NCBI GenBank assembly: GCA_022571515.1
Contig: JACZXQ010000018.1
Coordinates: 1-64,000 of the forward strand
Length of the DNA: 64,000 bases
Origin: Gemmatimonadota bacterium
GTDB lineage: Bacteria > Gemmatimonadota > Gemmatimonadetes > Longimicrobiales > Gaopeijiaceae
Direction: 5' to 3'
Below, one piece after another: positions 27,943 through 36,797 of this stretch. Below the pieces are notes generated by a model that saw only the letters and a list, made by a program, of their open reading frames with translations, was not told the DNA's origin and made no database searches. Both the position numbers and the translations under genes were made by a program. Position 1 is the stretch's first letter, and every line of letters begins with the position of its first letter.

Positions 27943-28470
27943 ATGAAACGTAGTAGTCCGCTGGAGAAATCCAGCGCTCTTATCGCGCTCGTCATTTTGG
28001 CGGCGTTGGTTCCGGTCGGGCTGGCCGGCCAGACCACCGCGCGCACAGCCGTCGAGGCCTTTGTACCACAACCCGCGGCCGAGAGGGCGATTTCTGTTCT
28101 GAAATCGCCATACTGCCCCGGCCTCATGTTGGAAGTGTGTTCGGCCTACGCGAGTGCGCTGCTGCGAGACAGCCTCCAGGACATGGCGGAAGAGGGGTGG
28201 AGCGCCGACAGTCTGGTCGATTGGGTGCTCGAAACCCACGGCGATAGCCTGCTTGCCCTGCCGCGTGCGTCGGGACGTGGATTGGTGGCCTGGGTCGTAC
28301 CTCCGGCGGCTATCTTGTTTGGACTGGGGATGGTCACCCTCTTCCTGCGCGCCGTAATGGCCCGCAGAGTGGCCGTCGCGGGCGAGTCGGAGAACCTTTC
28401 CGAGGAAGAAGAAGCCGCCCTCCAGGATGCGCTCCGAAAGTTGGACGCCGCCGAGGAACCCATCTTTTAG
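27943..28470 (+). CDS. CcmH-like cytochrome c biogenesis protein with altered cysteine motif
   Basis: A 175-residue protein with an N-terminal signal/anchor (ALIALVILAALVPVGLAGQ), a short helical domain and a second membrane helix (WVVPPAAILFGLGMVTLFLR) before an acidic tail. LRDSLQDMAEEGWSADSLVDWVLETHGD and the following WVVPP match CcmH/CycL. The redox motif differs: instead of L-R-C-P-x-C it reads SPYCPGLMLEVCSAY, with eight residues from Cys to Cys. CcmH normally reduces apocytochrome c for haem attachment in the periplasm. No other ccm gene is near. Confidence 0.75.
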   Translation: MKRSSPLEKSSALIALVILAALVPVGLAGQTTARTAVEAFVPQPAAERAISVLKSPYCPGLMLEVCSAYASALLRDSLQDMAEEGWSADSLVDWVLETHGDSLLALPRASGRGLVAWVVPPAAILFGLGMVTLFLRAVMARRVAVAGESENLSEEEEAALQDALRKLDAAEEPIF

Positions 28471-28519
28471 GATCGTCGCCCTGATTGACCCCCCAGCGAC
28501 GTCGAGTCTAAGTTCTCGC

Positions 28520-29485
28520 ATGCCTCCAGACCCCCAGCGTCGGGAACCGCGCACGGCGGACGTACCGTCGATGCTTGACCTCGTCCGTCTGAGTCGCCGA
28601 CCTCTTTTTCCTCCCGGTGGCGCCGAACTCTGCCGCCAGATCGCGCTCCTTACGGACCTCGCTGAGGGCCATGAGGTGCTCGTGGCGTCCTGCGGCTTGG
28701 GCATGATGCTGGAGTTTTTCGTGCGGGAGTATGCGGTTCTCGGTTCGGGAGTGGATGAAGACCCGCGTATGATCGAGCGAGCGGAGGACCGGGTACGCGT
28801 CGAGGGTCTAGCCGATCGGCTGCACTTCCAGCATGGGCCCATGGACGACCTTCCTTACCGCGACGAGATCTTCGATGTAGCGGTGGGGGCGCTGGGCCTG
28901 ACAGCCCATGCCGACCCTTGGGAGGCGGTGCGTGAGCTGGTGCGGGTCACCAAGCTGGGTGGCACCGTGGTGTTGGTGCAACCAGTATGGAAAGCCCCGG
29001 TGGATCAGGTGCGGCGGGACGTGCTTGCCGAGCATCTCGGCGCCCGGCCGTTGATGCTCGTCGAGTGGAAGCGAATGATGCGGGAGGAAGGGTTGGACAA
29101 CCTCTATACGGAAGCTTGGTCCGACGAGGAGACCGCGTTCCGCCCCCACGTGAGCAAGCCGTTCCCAGACTTCGCCGAGTTGTTCACGGTAACCGAGAAG
29201 CTTGGGATTCTGCGACGGGCCTGGAAGGAATGGGGTTGGCGTGGTGTTTGGACCGCCTTGGCCCGGGAACGCGAGGTTCACAACCTCCTGACACGAGAGC
29301 GCATACTGGGCCTGGATCTGGTGAAGGGCGTCAAAGGCGTTCTCTCCGGCCAGGGGGCGCTCATGAAGGCGACGGCCGACGACGCAGGCCATGCGGACGA
29401 CGAGGCTGAGGGCGCGCCGGAGTCTGCCGGCCAACTCAGGGGTCTTCCGCTGTTCCGCGGCGGGGAGAAGAATCCAAGATCATGA
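28520..29485 (+). CDS. SAM-dependent class I methyltransferase
   Basis: A 321-residue protein with a Rossmann-type methyltransferase domain. Motif I reads VLVASCGLGMMLEFF and motif II GVDEDPRMIERAE. A DLPYRDEIFDVAVGALGLT strand and LVRVTKLGGTVVLVQ complete the fold, as in UbiE-like enzymes. The C-terminal 130 residues hold helices of unknown role (AELFTVTEKLGILRRAWKEW). Substrate unknown. ATG 28520 is chosen because upstream codons lack coding character. It is followed after 15 bases by the M24 gene. Confidence 0.8.
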   Translation: MPPDPQRREPRTADVPSMLDLVRLSRRPLFPPGGAELCRQIALLTDLAEGHEVLVASCGLGMMLEFFVREYAVLGSGVDEDPRMIERAEDRVRVEGLADRLHFQHGPMDDLPYRDEIFDVAVGALGLTAHADPWEAVRELVRVTKLGGTVVLVQPVWKAPVDQVRRDVLAEHLGARPLMLVEWKRMMREEGLDNLYTEAWSDEETAFRPHVSKPFPDFAELFTVTEKLGILRRAWKEWGWRGVWTALAREREVHNLLTRERILGLDLVKGVKGVLSGQGALMKATADDAGHADDEAEGAPESAGQLRGLPLFRGGEKNPRS

Positions 29486-29500
29486 AAGAAGGGTGGTTGC

Positions 29501-30694
29501 GTGGGTGCTGACGCGCTGTTGACCGTGGCAGACCGGGTTTCCGAGGTGCAGGCTGCACTCGCGGACTCGGACCTCGATGGATGGCTGCTGTACGAATTTC
29601 ACGGGCAAAACCGGGTCGCGGGTGCGCTCCTCGGGCTCGAGTCGACGATGCGGCGCTCTTTTACCATGGTGCCCGTCGAAGGCGAACCCGTCGCCTTGAT
29701 CCACGCCGTGGAGCCTTCTTCGTGGCGGCACTGGCCCTGGCGCAAGATCGTCTATTCTGGCTGGCGTGAGATGGAAGCGCGCTTGGCCGAATTACTCGAG
29801 GGCAAGGCGCGGGTGGCCATGGAGGTCTCTCGACGCTCGAGCGTGCCGACGATGGACATGGTGCCTTCGGGGGTGGTAGACCTGGTCCTCGAGTCAGGCG
29901 TCGAGATCGTCAGCTCGGGGAACCTGATTTCGACCTTCTATTCGGCCTGGTCGGAGGAACAACTCGAAGAGCACAAGAACAGCGCCGAGGTCGTCAAGAC
30001 TGTAGCGCGTGACGCGTTCGAGCGGGCGGCGGAGGCAGTGCGGTCGGGCAGCCCGCTGAGCGAGGGCGATCTAACGCGGTGGATCGAGGCAGAGTTACCG
30101 GCACGCGGACTCGGTCTGGGCGTCGGCTGCATCGTGGCGATCGGGCCGCGCGCGGCGGATCCGCATTACGAGCCTGGACCGACCGGCGAGGTCATCGGCC
30201 AGGGAGAACTCCTGCTCATCGACCTCTGGGGCAAGGCCACTGAGGAGGGCGTGCCCGCCGACCAGACCTGGATGGGAATCTTGGATGACCATGTGCCGGA
30301 GCGGGCGCAGGAGATCTGGGAGGCGGTGCGCGACGCGCGCGACGCCGCGGTCGAGTTCCTGCGCGAGCGTTTCGAGGAGGGCTCCGAGGTGAAGGCGTTG
30401 GAGATCGACGATGTCGTTCGGCGTGTCATTCAGGAGCGAGGGTACGGTGAGTGGTTCGTCCACCGCACCGGGCATTCCATCGACAGGGAGTTGCATGGAA
30501 GCGGCCCCAACCTCGACAACCTCGAGACCCGTGACGACCGGTTGCTCGTGCCGGGCGTGGGTTTCTCGATCGAGCCGGGCATCTACCTTGCGGACGACAT
30601 TGGGATTCGCAGCGAGATCAACGTGAACTGGGGTGTCAACGGCCCCGAGGTGACGCCGGGTGAGCCCCAGATGGAGATCTTCACACTTCTTTAG
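29501..30694 (+). CDS. M24-family metallopeptidase (Xaa-Pro peptidase-like)
   Basis: A 397-residue protein with an N-terminal creatinase-like domain (about 1-160) and a pita-bread M24 domain. Metal ligands are recognisable in LLLIDLWGKATEEGVPADQTW, in HRTGHSIDRELHGSG (His), and in GVGFSIEPGIYL and IRSEINVNW (Glu). Members cleave Xaa-Pro bonds, and some lack peptidase activity. The motifs are consistent with an active binuclear metal enzyme. The GTG start at 29501 has GGGTGG upstream. It may help use dietary peptides together with the second M24 enzyme at 55.5 kb. Confidence 0.87.
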   Translation: MGADALLTVADRVSEVQAALADSDLDGWLLYEFHGQNRVAGALLGLESTMRRSFTMVPVEGEPVALIHAVEPSSWRHWPWRKIVYSGWREMEARLAELLEGKARVAMEVSRRSSVPTMDMVPSGVVDLVLESGVEIVSSGNLISTFYSAWSEEQLEEHKNSAEVVKTVARDAFERAAEAVRSGSPLSEGDLTRWIEAELPARGLGLGVGCIVAIGPRAADPHYEPGPTGEVIGQGELLLIDLWGKATEEGVPADQTWMGILDDHVPERAQEIWEAVRDARDAAVEFLRERFEEGSEVKALEIDDVVRRVIQERGYGEWFVHRTGHSIDRELHGSGPNLDNLETRDDRLLVPGVGFSIEPGIYLADDIGIRSEINVNWGVNGPEVTPGEPQMEIFTLL

Positions 30695-30766
30695 ATACCG
30701 TCCAGCCGGCACGGGCTTCGGTGCGCGGAGATCTGTTCGGGGCCGAGCTCGGCACGTGAGGCTTCC

Positions 30767-33229
30767 GTGACACAGGAACGATGCTTCGTGAGGGTCGCGC
30801 TCCCGTTGCCCTTGGACCGCACCTTCACGTACTCCATTCCCGGCCGTCACGTCCCCGCTGCCGGCACGAGAGTGCTGGTGCCCTTCCGCAGAGAGCAGCG
30901 GATCGGTTGGGTGGTCGGCCCGAGTGACGCAGCTGGGCTCGCCAATGTCCGCCCGGTCCTCAGTATACTGGATCAAGAGCCGTCGGTCCCCCAAGAGCTC
31001 GTCGCCCTGGCCCGATGGCTGTCGGACTACTACCTGACTTCGCTCGGTATCGCGCTTCGGGCCATCGTTCCCGCAGTCCTTTGCGACGTGTCACGCCACA
31101 GTCTCACGCGTATCAGCGACCCGCCTTCCCAGTTGCGGGCGCGTGAGGCGCGCCTGGTGGAGGCCCTGGATGCGCGCGGCGGAAGCGCTGCGGTACGTAC
31201 TCTACGAAGGACGTTGGGCATGGGCTCGATCTGGCCGGAGATCAGGAGCCTCGAGGCGCTCGGCGTGGTTTCGCACACGCTGAGTCCTCCCAAGCCACCT
31301 TCCGTAAAAATCCGGAAGATCGTGACCCTGGAGCGCTGGATTTCGTCGCTCCAGGAGCTTGAAGAGTTGTTCGCGAGGGCGCCGCGCCAGCGCGAGGCCT
31401 ACGATAGGTTGGCTGCGATGGGTGGGTCGGCGGAGCTGAGTGGCCTTCTCGGCGCTCATGGCTTCTCACGAGCGGTGATCGGGGGCCTCGAAGAAAAGCG
31501 TGTGGCCCGCGTCGAATCACGCGAAATGCTACGCGACCCGTTTGCGGGGGAGCAGGCACCTCCTCCGGTGCCGATGACTCCCACGGAGGCACAGGCCACT
31601 GCCATCCGTGCTTTGGTCTCGGCACTGGATGCCAGCAAGCCTAAGCCGTTCCTGCTGCACGGCGTGACCGGATCCGGAAAGACGCTCGTCTATATCGAGC
31701 TGCTGCGAGCTGTGCTCGAGCGGGGCAAGAGCGGGATCGTGCTCGTGCCCGAGATCGCTCTTACGCCCCAGGCTGTGTCCCGCTTCCGGACCCATTTCGG
31801 TTCCCAGGTCGCCGTGCTTCACTCCGGCTTGTCGGAGGGAGAACGGTACGACGCGTGGCGCCAACTCAAGGACGGAGAGCGGCGTATCGCCGTGGGGGCT
31901 CGATCTGCCTTGTTCGCACCGCTTTCGAACCTGGGCGCGATCGTGGTGGACGAGGAGCACGATGGCAGCTACAAGCAGGGTGAGACCCCGCGGTACCAGG
32001 GGAGGGATCTGGCCGTCGTACGTGCGTCGCTCTCGGGTGCGGTGTGCGTACTGGGGAGTGCCACGCCCTCACTAGAGAGTTGGGCCAACGCCCAGAGCGG
32101 GAAGTTCGACCTGCTTACGCTCCCGGATCGCGTCGGGGGTGCCAGTCTGCCCACTATCAAGGTCATCGACCTCAGAGAGGTGAAGAAGGCGGCACGTTCC
32201 GGCGACCGACCGGCCGCAACCAGCGAGGGGGGCACGGTGCTCTCCCCCCAGCTCTTTGACGCGGTCACCATACGGCTCGAGCGGGGCGAGCAGACGATCC
32301 TCCTCCTCAACCGGCGCGGTTATTCGTCGTTCATACAATGCCGGGATTGTGGAGATGTGGCCTCGTGTGTGCGCTGCTCGGTCTCGCTCACCTACCATCG
32401 GACGCATCGACGGCTGCTCTGCCATCATTGCCGGCACGAGGAGCCGGCGCTCACTCGGTGTCCGCGGTGTGGGTCCACGGATCTGTCGCTCCGGGGATTG
32501 GGCACCGAGCAGGTGGAGCGCGTCGTGGCCGAGACCTTCCCGCACGCGCGTCTTGCCCGCATGGATGTGGACACGACCTCGGGCAAGTGGTCTCACCGCG
32601 AGATCTTGGGGCGGGTCGAGCGGGGCGAAGTGGACATCCTGCTCGGCACCCAGATGATCGCGAAGGGGCTCGACTTTCCGAGGGTTACGCTTGTGGGCGT
32701 GGTGAACGCCGACGTTGGGTTGCATCTGCCGGATTTTCGCGCCAGCGAGCGTACGTTCCAGTTGCTCAGCCAAGTAGCGGGGCGAGCGGGGCGGGGCGCG
32801 CTCGGCGGCGAGGTTCTCATTCAGACATCCGTTCCGGACCACTACGCCGTCAAGGCGGCGGTGGCCCACGACTACGAGGCCTTCGCGCGCCGGGAGCTTC
32901 AAGGCCGGGTCGATCCGCCCTACCCGCCGAACGTCAGGCTCATCAACGTGATCATCAGCAGCCCGGACCAAGAGATCGCCGCGCGAGAAGCCGAGAGCGC
33001 GGCGCGCTGGGTCGAGCGCGAAGCCATCGAGGGGCCCACCACCGTGGTCGTGGGCCCGGCACCCTCGCCCATCGAGCGCCTCCATGGCCGCTGGCGCTGG
33101 CATTTTCTTCTGCGTGGGAAGCGCCCGCGCGAGCTTGGCGAGGTGGCGCGCCGATTCGTTGACGGATTCCGGCCCCGCGGCAGGGACGTACGGATCATTC
33201 TGGATCGAGATCCCACCACGCTCATGTAG
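30767..33229 (+). CDS. priA: primosomal replication restart helicase PriA
   Basis: An 820-residue superfamily 2 DNA helicase that reloads the replisome at stalled forks. The N-terminal fork-binding domain starts VRVALPLPLDRTFTYSIPGR. Walker A is LLHGVTGSGKTLVYIE, Walker B is IVVDEEHDGSYKQ, and the eight-cysteine zinc region spans CRDCGDVASCVRC to CPRCGS. Motif VI is QVAGRAGRGALGG. Length and order are normal. GTG 30767 is taken as the start. An HNH gene follows after 69 bases. Confidence 0.95.
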   Translation: MTQERCFVRVALPLPLDRTFTYSIPGRHVPAAGTRVLVPFRREQRIGWVVGPSDAAGLANVRPVLSILDQEPSVPQELVALARWLSDYYLTSLGIALRAIVPAVLCDVSRHSLTRISDPPSQLRAREARLVEALDARGGSAAVRTLRRTLGMGSIWPEIRSLEALGVVSHTLSPPKPPSVKIRKIVTLERWISSLQELEELFARAPRQREAYDRLAAMGGSAELSGLLGAHGFSRAVIGGLEEKRVARVESREMLRDPFAGEQAPPPVPMTPTEAQATAIRALVSALDASKPKPFLLHGVTGSGKTLVYIELLRAVLERGKSGIVLVPEIALTPQAVSRFRTHFGSQVAVLHSGLSEGERYDAWRQLKDGERRIAVGARSALFAPLSNLGAIVVDEEHDGSYKQGETPRYQGRDLAVVRASLSGAVCVLGSATPSLESWANAQSGKFDLLTLPDRVGGASLPTIKVIDLREVKKAARSGDRPAATSEGGTVLSPQLFDAVTIRLERGEQTILLLNRRGYSSFIQCRDCGDVASCVRCSVSLTYHRTHRRLLCHHCRHEEPALTRCPRCGSTDLSLRGLGTEQVERVVAETFPHARLARMDVDTTSGKWSHREILGRVERGEVDILLGTQMIAKGLDFPRVTLVGVVNADVGLHLPDFRASERTFQLLSQVAGRAGRGALGGEVLIQTSVPDHYAVKAAVAHDYEAFARRELQGRVDPPYPPNVRLINVIISSPDQEIAAREAESAARWVEREAIEGPTTVVVGPAPSPIERLHGRWRWHFLLRGKRPRELGEVARRFVDGFRPRGRDVRIILDRDPTTLM

Positions 33230-33298
33230 GCTGCTCCCGAGCTGGGGTCCCCCTCATAGGTCATTGCAAGACGCCCTCGGGGAAGGGTAGGTTCGAGT

Positions 33299-33895
33299 AT
33301 GGGATGCTTGACTCTTAACGCCTCGTTTGAGCCGTTGACGATCCTCACGGCTCGGCGCGCGGTCCGGCTGGTGTTGGACCGTAAGGCAGAGATTCTCGAA
33401 ACAGACGACGCTCGTTCGTTTCGCTCCGAGTGCCGGAGCATTCCCTATCCGACCGTTATCCGCCTGGTGCGGTTCGTCCGCGTGCCTCGACGGTTTCGCC
33501 GGCAGGTCACGAATACATTCCTCTTCGCCCGCGACGGGTATTGCTGCCAGTATTGTGGCCGGCATCGTAGCCTGTTGAAAGGGCGGCAGTTCCTGACCCG
33601 GGACCACATCATTCCGATTTCGAGAGGTGGCGGAAACACGTGGGACAACGTGGTGACCTCGTGTTCGCCATGTAACAACCGCAAGGGTGACGGGGTGCCC
33701 TCGGAAGTGGGTATGAAGCTGCTATGCACGCCAGGAGAACCCAACCACGTACAACTGGTTTGGGCCGTGCGCCGGGTGACACCGGTGCAGGTGAAGTACA
33801 TCCGGATGTTTTATGGAGAGGATGTACTGCGGGCACTCACCGGCGGTGACGATAGCGTAGCAGAGTTGCTGCTTCAGTCCTCCAACCAGGCGTAG
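33299..33895 (+). CDS. HNH endonuclease-like protein
   Basis: A 198-residue protein with a clear HNH nuclease core: FARDGYCCQYCGRHRSLLKG (CxxC), LTRDHIIPISRGGGNTWDN and VVTSCSPCNNRKGDG (second CxxC). The N-terminal MGCLTLNASFEPLTILTARR motif, with 'LNASFEPL', is the hallmark of a widespread stand-alone HNH group whose cellular role is unclear. It is common in chromosomes and not tied to restriction systems. The gene follows priA on the same strand and its last 22 bases overlap the end of the convergent gene at 33874-34350. Confidence 0.88.
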   Translation: MGCLTLNASFEPLTILTARRAVRLVLDRKAEILETDDARSFRSECRSIPYPTVIRLVRFVRVPRRFRRQVTNTFLFARDGYCCQYCGRHRSLLKGRQFLTRDHIIPISRGGGNTWDNVVTSCSPCNNRKGDGVPSEVGMKLLCTPGEPNHVQLVWAVRRVTPVQVKYIRMFYGEDVLRALTGGDDSVAELLLQSSNQA

Positions 33896-34350
33896 GGTCG
33901 TTCGTAAAACTGGCCGGAGCCGCGCACGGTGCCCCACTCGGTGTGTTCCTTCCAGCGAATGATCCAACCGCGGTTTTCGTCCTGGATCACTTTGTAGGAG
34001 AACCCCGGAAACTCGGAGCGTTCTGCAAGGAATCGTGCAAGGGTTGCGGGGAGGTTGTCCGCACCCTCGACCGAAACCTGGCCCAAGTTGTCGAGAGGGT
34101 CATTGCGAAGGTCCGCCTCACTCATCTTGCAGGCTCGAATGGCCTCCTCGACGGCGGTTGTGACCTCGCCAATCGCCTCGGCAGGAGTCGATCCGGTCCG
34201 TTGCTTGATGGCCTGCAAGATCTTGGTGGTGCTCGGAGTCCGCAACTCGCCAAGCACCATCTGCAACTGCTTCAGGATGCTCGCGTGAAGGCGGAGTAGC
34301 TGGGCGTACTCGCGCTTGGCCTTGTTGTCGCTAACGGTTGGGCCCGTCAT
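33874..34350 (-). CDS. hypothetical protein, cytoplasmic
   Basis: A 158-residue protein I do not recognise. The N-terminal half is helical (REYAQLLRLHASILKQLQMV, TPAEAIGEVTTAVEEAIRAC); the C-terminal half is a small beta domain with FSYKVIQDENRGWIIRWKEH then YERPYAWLED. ATG 34350 opens it. Its tail overlaps the HNH gene end-to-end by 22 bases. No export signal. Coding character and length support a real gene. Confidence 0.65.
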   Translation of the reverse strand: MTGPTVSDNKAKREYAQLLRLHASILKQLQMVLGELRTPSTTKILQAIKQRTGSTPAEAIGEVTTAVEEAIRACKMSEADLRNDPLDNLGQVSVEGADNLPATLARFLAERSEFPGFSYKVIQDENRGWIIRWKEHTEWGTVRGSGQFYERPYAWLED

Positions 34351-34709
34351 TTGGCCTCCGGGCGAACGTGGTCTTCGAGCTCGCGCGTGGTCCCCGATCT
34401 GTCATGATTCCACCGCTGCCTTCGCTCCCGAGGCCCCTCGTCACCTGGAGTCAGCCCGGGGGATGGCGCTTGAATCCATCCGAAAGATTGCCCCTGTGCG
34501 CGACTCTCGTCGAGGCTTTCGTTTTCTGATTGGTCGGATAACAGCGATCAGCGTAACGCCTTTTCAACGTGAACACCATCGTATGTGCTACGAGTTGTGG
34601 TTTACGGCAGGGCCGTTGTCCGTTAGAACTGGGGGTGAGATTCCCGGCGCCCAAGAGCGGGATCTCGAGCCGCTCGGGTCTTGCGAGGAGAACCGTAACG
34701 TGAACGATC
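34351..34709. other. 359-base intergenic region with a leader hairpin
   Basis: No gene was seen; an open frame here has no coding character. Close to the downstream gene, GAGATTCCCG (34637-34646) pairs with CGGGATCTC (34658-34666) with one bulged T. Overlapping CGAG/CTCG hairpins follow before the ribosome site of the gene at 34710. The patch could be a structured leader. It does not satisfy a known riboswitch consensus. Confidence 0.4.
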
Positions 34710-35279
34710 ATGCCTGACGAGACACCTCGGGATGAGAGTGCAAAGAGGCCGACCCCCATCAGGGAAGCTGTCGGAGGCGCGGGCGAGGCTCAGGCTGGAT
34801 CCGGCGACCGAAGGCGGGACGGCCGGGGAAAGATACCGAGGCAGACGGGGGATCATGCTCCCTTGGACGGTCGGGCTTCTTCGTCTCCAGGGCTCAGGGG
34901 GCAGAAAGAGCGGCCCGCGGGTCCGAAGCCGACGGGTGGGGCTCGGAAGGACCGGAAGCCGAAGCGCCCGGTCTCGACCCGTGGCTCGGTGGAGAGGACC
35001 GGCTCGCAGCGCACGCTTCCTGAAGACATGCCGTCCAGGACGTTCTCGGCCAATGGAGTTGAATGGATCGTCCGGCTCTCCGGCAAGGCCTTCGCAGGCG
35101 TGACGCCTCGGTTGGGGGCGCCGTTGCTCGAACTCACCTTCTATCATCCTGAGGCTCCCACCTCGGCGGTCAGCCGAACGCTGACCGTCGGTCGGTCCCT
35201 CGACGGAGTGGCTGAGGAGTCCTTCCCGGGGCTCCTGGAAGCGGCGCGGCCGGTATCAGACACGTCTGACCGGGCGTAG
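34710..35279 (+). CDS. hypothetical protein with disordered N-terminus
   Basis: A 189-residue protein. The first 110 residues are Arg-, Gly-, Pro- and Lys-rich and look disordered. The last 75 form a compact domain: SRTFSANGVEWIVRLSGKAF, APLLELTFYHPEAP and VGRSLDGVAEESFPGLLEAA. The C-terminal module alternates strands and ends with a helix, like small domains seen in hypothetical proteins of related genomes. The start is uncertain; any ATG or GTG within the disordered part would also keep the domain. Function unknown. Confidence 0.6.
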   Translation: MPDETPRDESAKRPTPIREAVGGAGEAQAGSGDRRRDGRGKIPRQTGDHAPLDGRASSSPGLRGQKERPAGPKPTGGARKDRKPKRPVSTRGSVERTGSQRTLPEDMPSRTFSANGVEWIVRLSGKAFAGVTPRLGAPLLELTFYHPEAPTSAVSRTLTVGRSLDGVAEESFPGLLEAARPVSDTSDRA

Positions 35280-35352
35280 GCCCTACCAGACTAGTCCTGT
35301 TTGGCCGAGATTTCCGTGCGATTCTCAACAGCGCGGACCCACTGAGTGTCTC

Positions 35353-35928
35353 ATGGTTGCAATGGGAAGACCCGACGACAGCGAACTCGTCCGCCGAGCC
35401 CGTGGCGGTGATGGCGACGCGTTCGGCGTTCTCGTCGATCGGTACATGCGGGCCGCATATGCCGTCGCGCTCTCGGTTACAGGATCGCACGAAGACGCGG
35501 AGGACGCCGCCCAGGAGTCGTTTATGGTAGCGCTCCAGAAGCTCGAGGAGTGCCGGAGTCCCGAGCGGTTCGCCGGATGGCTGCTGACGATCGTGCGGAA
35601 CCGGTCGAGGAACCTCGTGCGAAGGGAGTCGCTCAGAGATACGGACCAGGTGCCCGCAAGCGCACGCTCGCGGGCTCCGACGCCGGAGCTGGAAACCGAG
35701 CGCTCCGAACTGAGGGGCCGGCTCGCGGAGGCCCTCGACGTATTACCGCAAGCACAACGGGAGATCGTGTTGCTGCATGACCTCGAGGGATGGAAGCACA
35801 GGGAAATCGCCGAGCGACTGGAGATTCCGGCAGGAACCGTTCGCTCGCACCTTCATTTCGCCCGGATGGCTCTCCGAGATGCACTCGATGAGAGCCCTGT
35901 CCGGGAGGTAGGTGAGGAAAGGGCATGA
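35353..35928 (+). CDS. ECF RNA polymerase sigma factor
   Basis: A 191-residue group 4 sigma factor. Region 2 includes DAFGVLVDRYMRAAYAVAL, EDAEDAAQESFMVALQKL and FAGWLLTIVRNRSRNLVRRE (promoter melting and -10 binding). Region 4 includes LPQAQREIVLLHDLEGWKHR and EIAERLEIPAGTVRSHLHFA (-35 binding). It overlaps the next gene by ATGA, so sigma and its probable membrane partner are coupled. The run of genes that follows, to 41523, encodes an export pump, which this sigma likely controls together with its own gene. Confidence 0.92.
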   Translation: MVAMGRPDDSELVRRARGGDGDAFGVLVDRYMRAAYAVALSVTGSHEDAEDAAQESFMVALQKLEECRSPERFAGWLLTIVRNRSRNLVRRESLRDTDQVPASARSRAPTPELETERSELRGRLAEALDVLPQAQREIVLLHDLEGWKHREIAERLEIPAGTVRSHLHFARMALRDALDESPVREVGEERA

Positions 35929-36341
35929 GCAAGGTCGAGACAGGCGGCCCCGATGGCCGCGAGGACCACGATGACGGTTTGACTTCGCACATCCTGATGG
36001 CGGAGCTGGATCCGGGGATTTCGGACTCGGGGTACTGGGATCGCTTCCGCTTCCACGTCATGTCTGAGGCCGAGGCGGAATTGGCCAGGAGGCGTGCGGC
36101 TGGAGTCACTATCGGCGAGGTGCTCGAAAAGTGGTCGAGGACACTCGTGCCGCTTGCGGCGGCGGCGGCGGCGGTAGCCTTGATCTTGATTTGGAGGGGG
36201 CCCCCCAACGACGCGCCGCCCACGATGGGAATCGAGGAGGCCCTCACGTGGGATCTCGAGGACGAGGTCTTGCCGACGTTGTTCGGCGGTGAAGCGCCGG
36301 GTGAGGCGAGTGCGTTCATCTTTGCGTCGGAGGCGTTCTAG
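35925..36341 (+). CDS. membrane-anchored probable anti-sigma factor
   Basis: A 138-residue protein with a hydrophilic N-terminal half, one transmembrane helix at about residues 72-90 (LVPLAAAAAAVALILIWRG) and a short acidic outer part. The layout, the four-base overlap with the sigma gene and the GYWDRFRFHVMSEAEAELAR cytoplasmic helix suggest an anti-sigma role. No zinc-finger motif is visible, so the role is inferred from position. Confidence 0.65.
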   Translation: MSKVETGGPDGREDHDDGLTSHILMAELDPGISDSGYWDRFRFHVMSEAEAELARRRAAGVTIGEVLEKWSRTLVPLAAAAAAVALILIWRGPPNDAPPTMGIEEALTWDLEDEVLPTLFGGEAPGEASAFIFASEAF

Positions 36342-36343
36342 TC

Positions 36344-36796
36344 ATGGCTATGGAGAGTAGACTGAAGGCTCGGCTCGTGACGGTGGTCGTGCTGGCACTG
36401 GTGTTCGGCACCGGTGTTACCACTGGCTTGGCGTGGGACAGTACGCCGGAGGTGGCACAGGCCGAGCACGAGGGTGGAGAGAGAGAGGTCCGGGACCGCG
36501 GCGGCCGATCAGACCGGGGCCGGCGCCCACTCCTGGTCGAGCGGGTGGGGCTGACCGCTGAGCAGAAGGCTCAGGTCGATGAGATCGTAAAGAAGAGCAG
36601 GCAGCGGATGAGGAGCCTCGAGAAAGACACGAGACCTCAGTATCACGCGATCATCGAGGAGACTCGCACCGCCATCATGGAAGTGTTGACGACTGAACAG
36701 CGTGCCGAGTACGAGATGCTCCTGTCGGAGCATGACCGTGAGCGTGAGGAACATCGGCGCGGACGATCGAACTCGAGCAGGGATTCTGAAAGATAA
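36344..36796 (+). CDS. CpxP/Spy-like periplasmic stress protein
   Basis: A 150-residue exported protein: signal/anchor ARLVTVVVLALVFGTGVTTG, an Arg/Glu-rich linker, then RVGLTAEQKAQVDEIVKKSR and MEVLTTEQRAEYEMLLSEHD. Two L-T-x-x-Q helices are the signature of Spy/CpxP-type periplasmic proteins, which sense or chaperone misfolded proteins or metals. It follows the putative anti-sigma by two bases, fitting an envelope-stress sensing unit. Confidence 0.75.
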   Translation: MAMESRLKARLVTVVVLALVFGTGVTTGLAWDSTPEVAQAEHEGGEREVRDRGGRSDRGRRPLLVERVGLTAEQKAQVDEIVKKSRQRMRSLEKDTRPQYHAIIEETRTAIMEVLTTEQRAEYEMLLSEHDREREEHRRGRSNSSRDSER

Positions 36797-36797
36797 G

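Noticed and set aside
34637-34666. FMN-type riboswitch (GGGGTGAGATTCCC resembles part of the RFN core)
   Set aside because: The rest of the conserved core is absent and the downstream gene is not a flavin gene.
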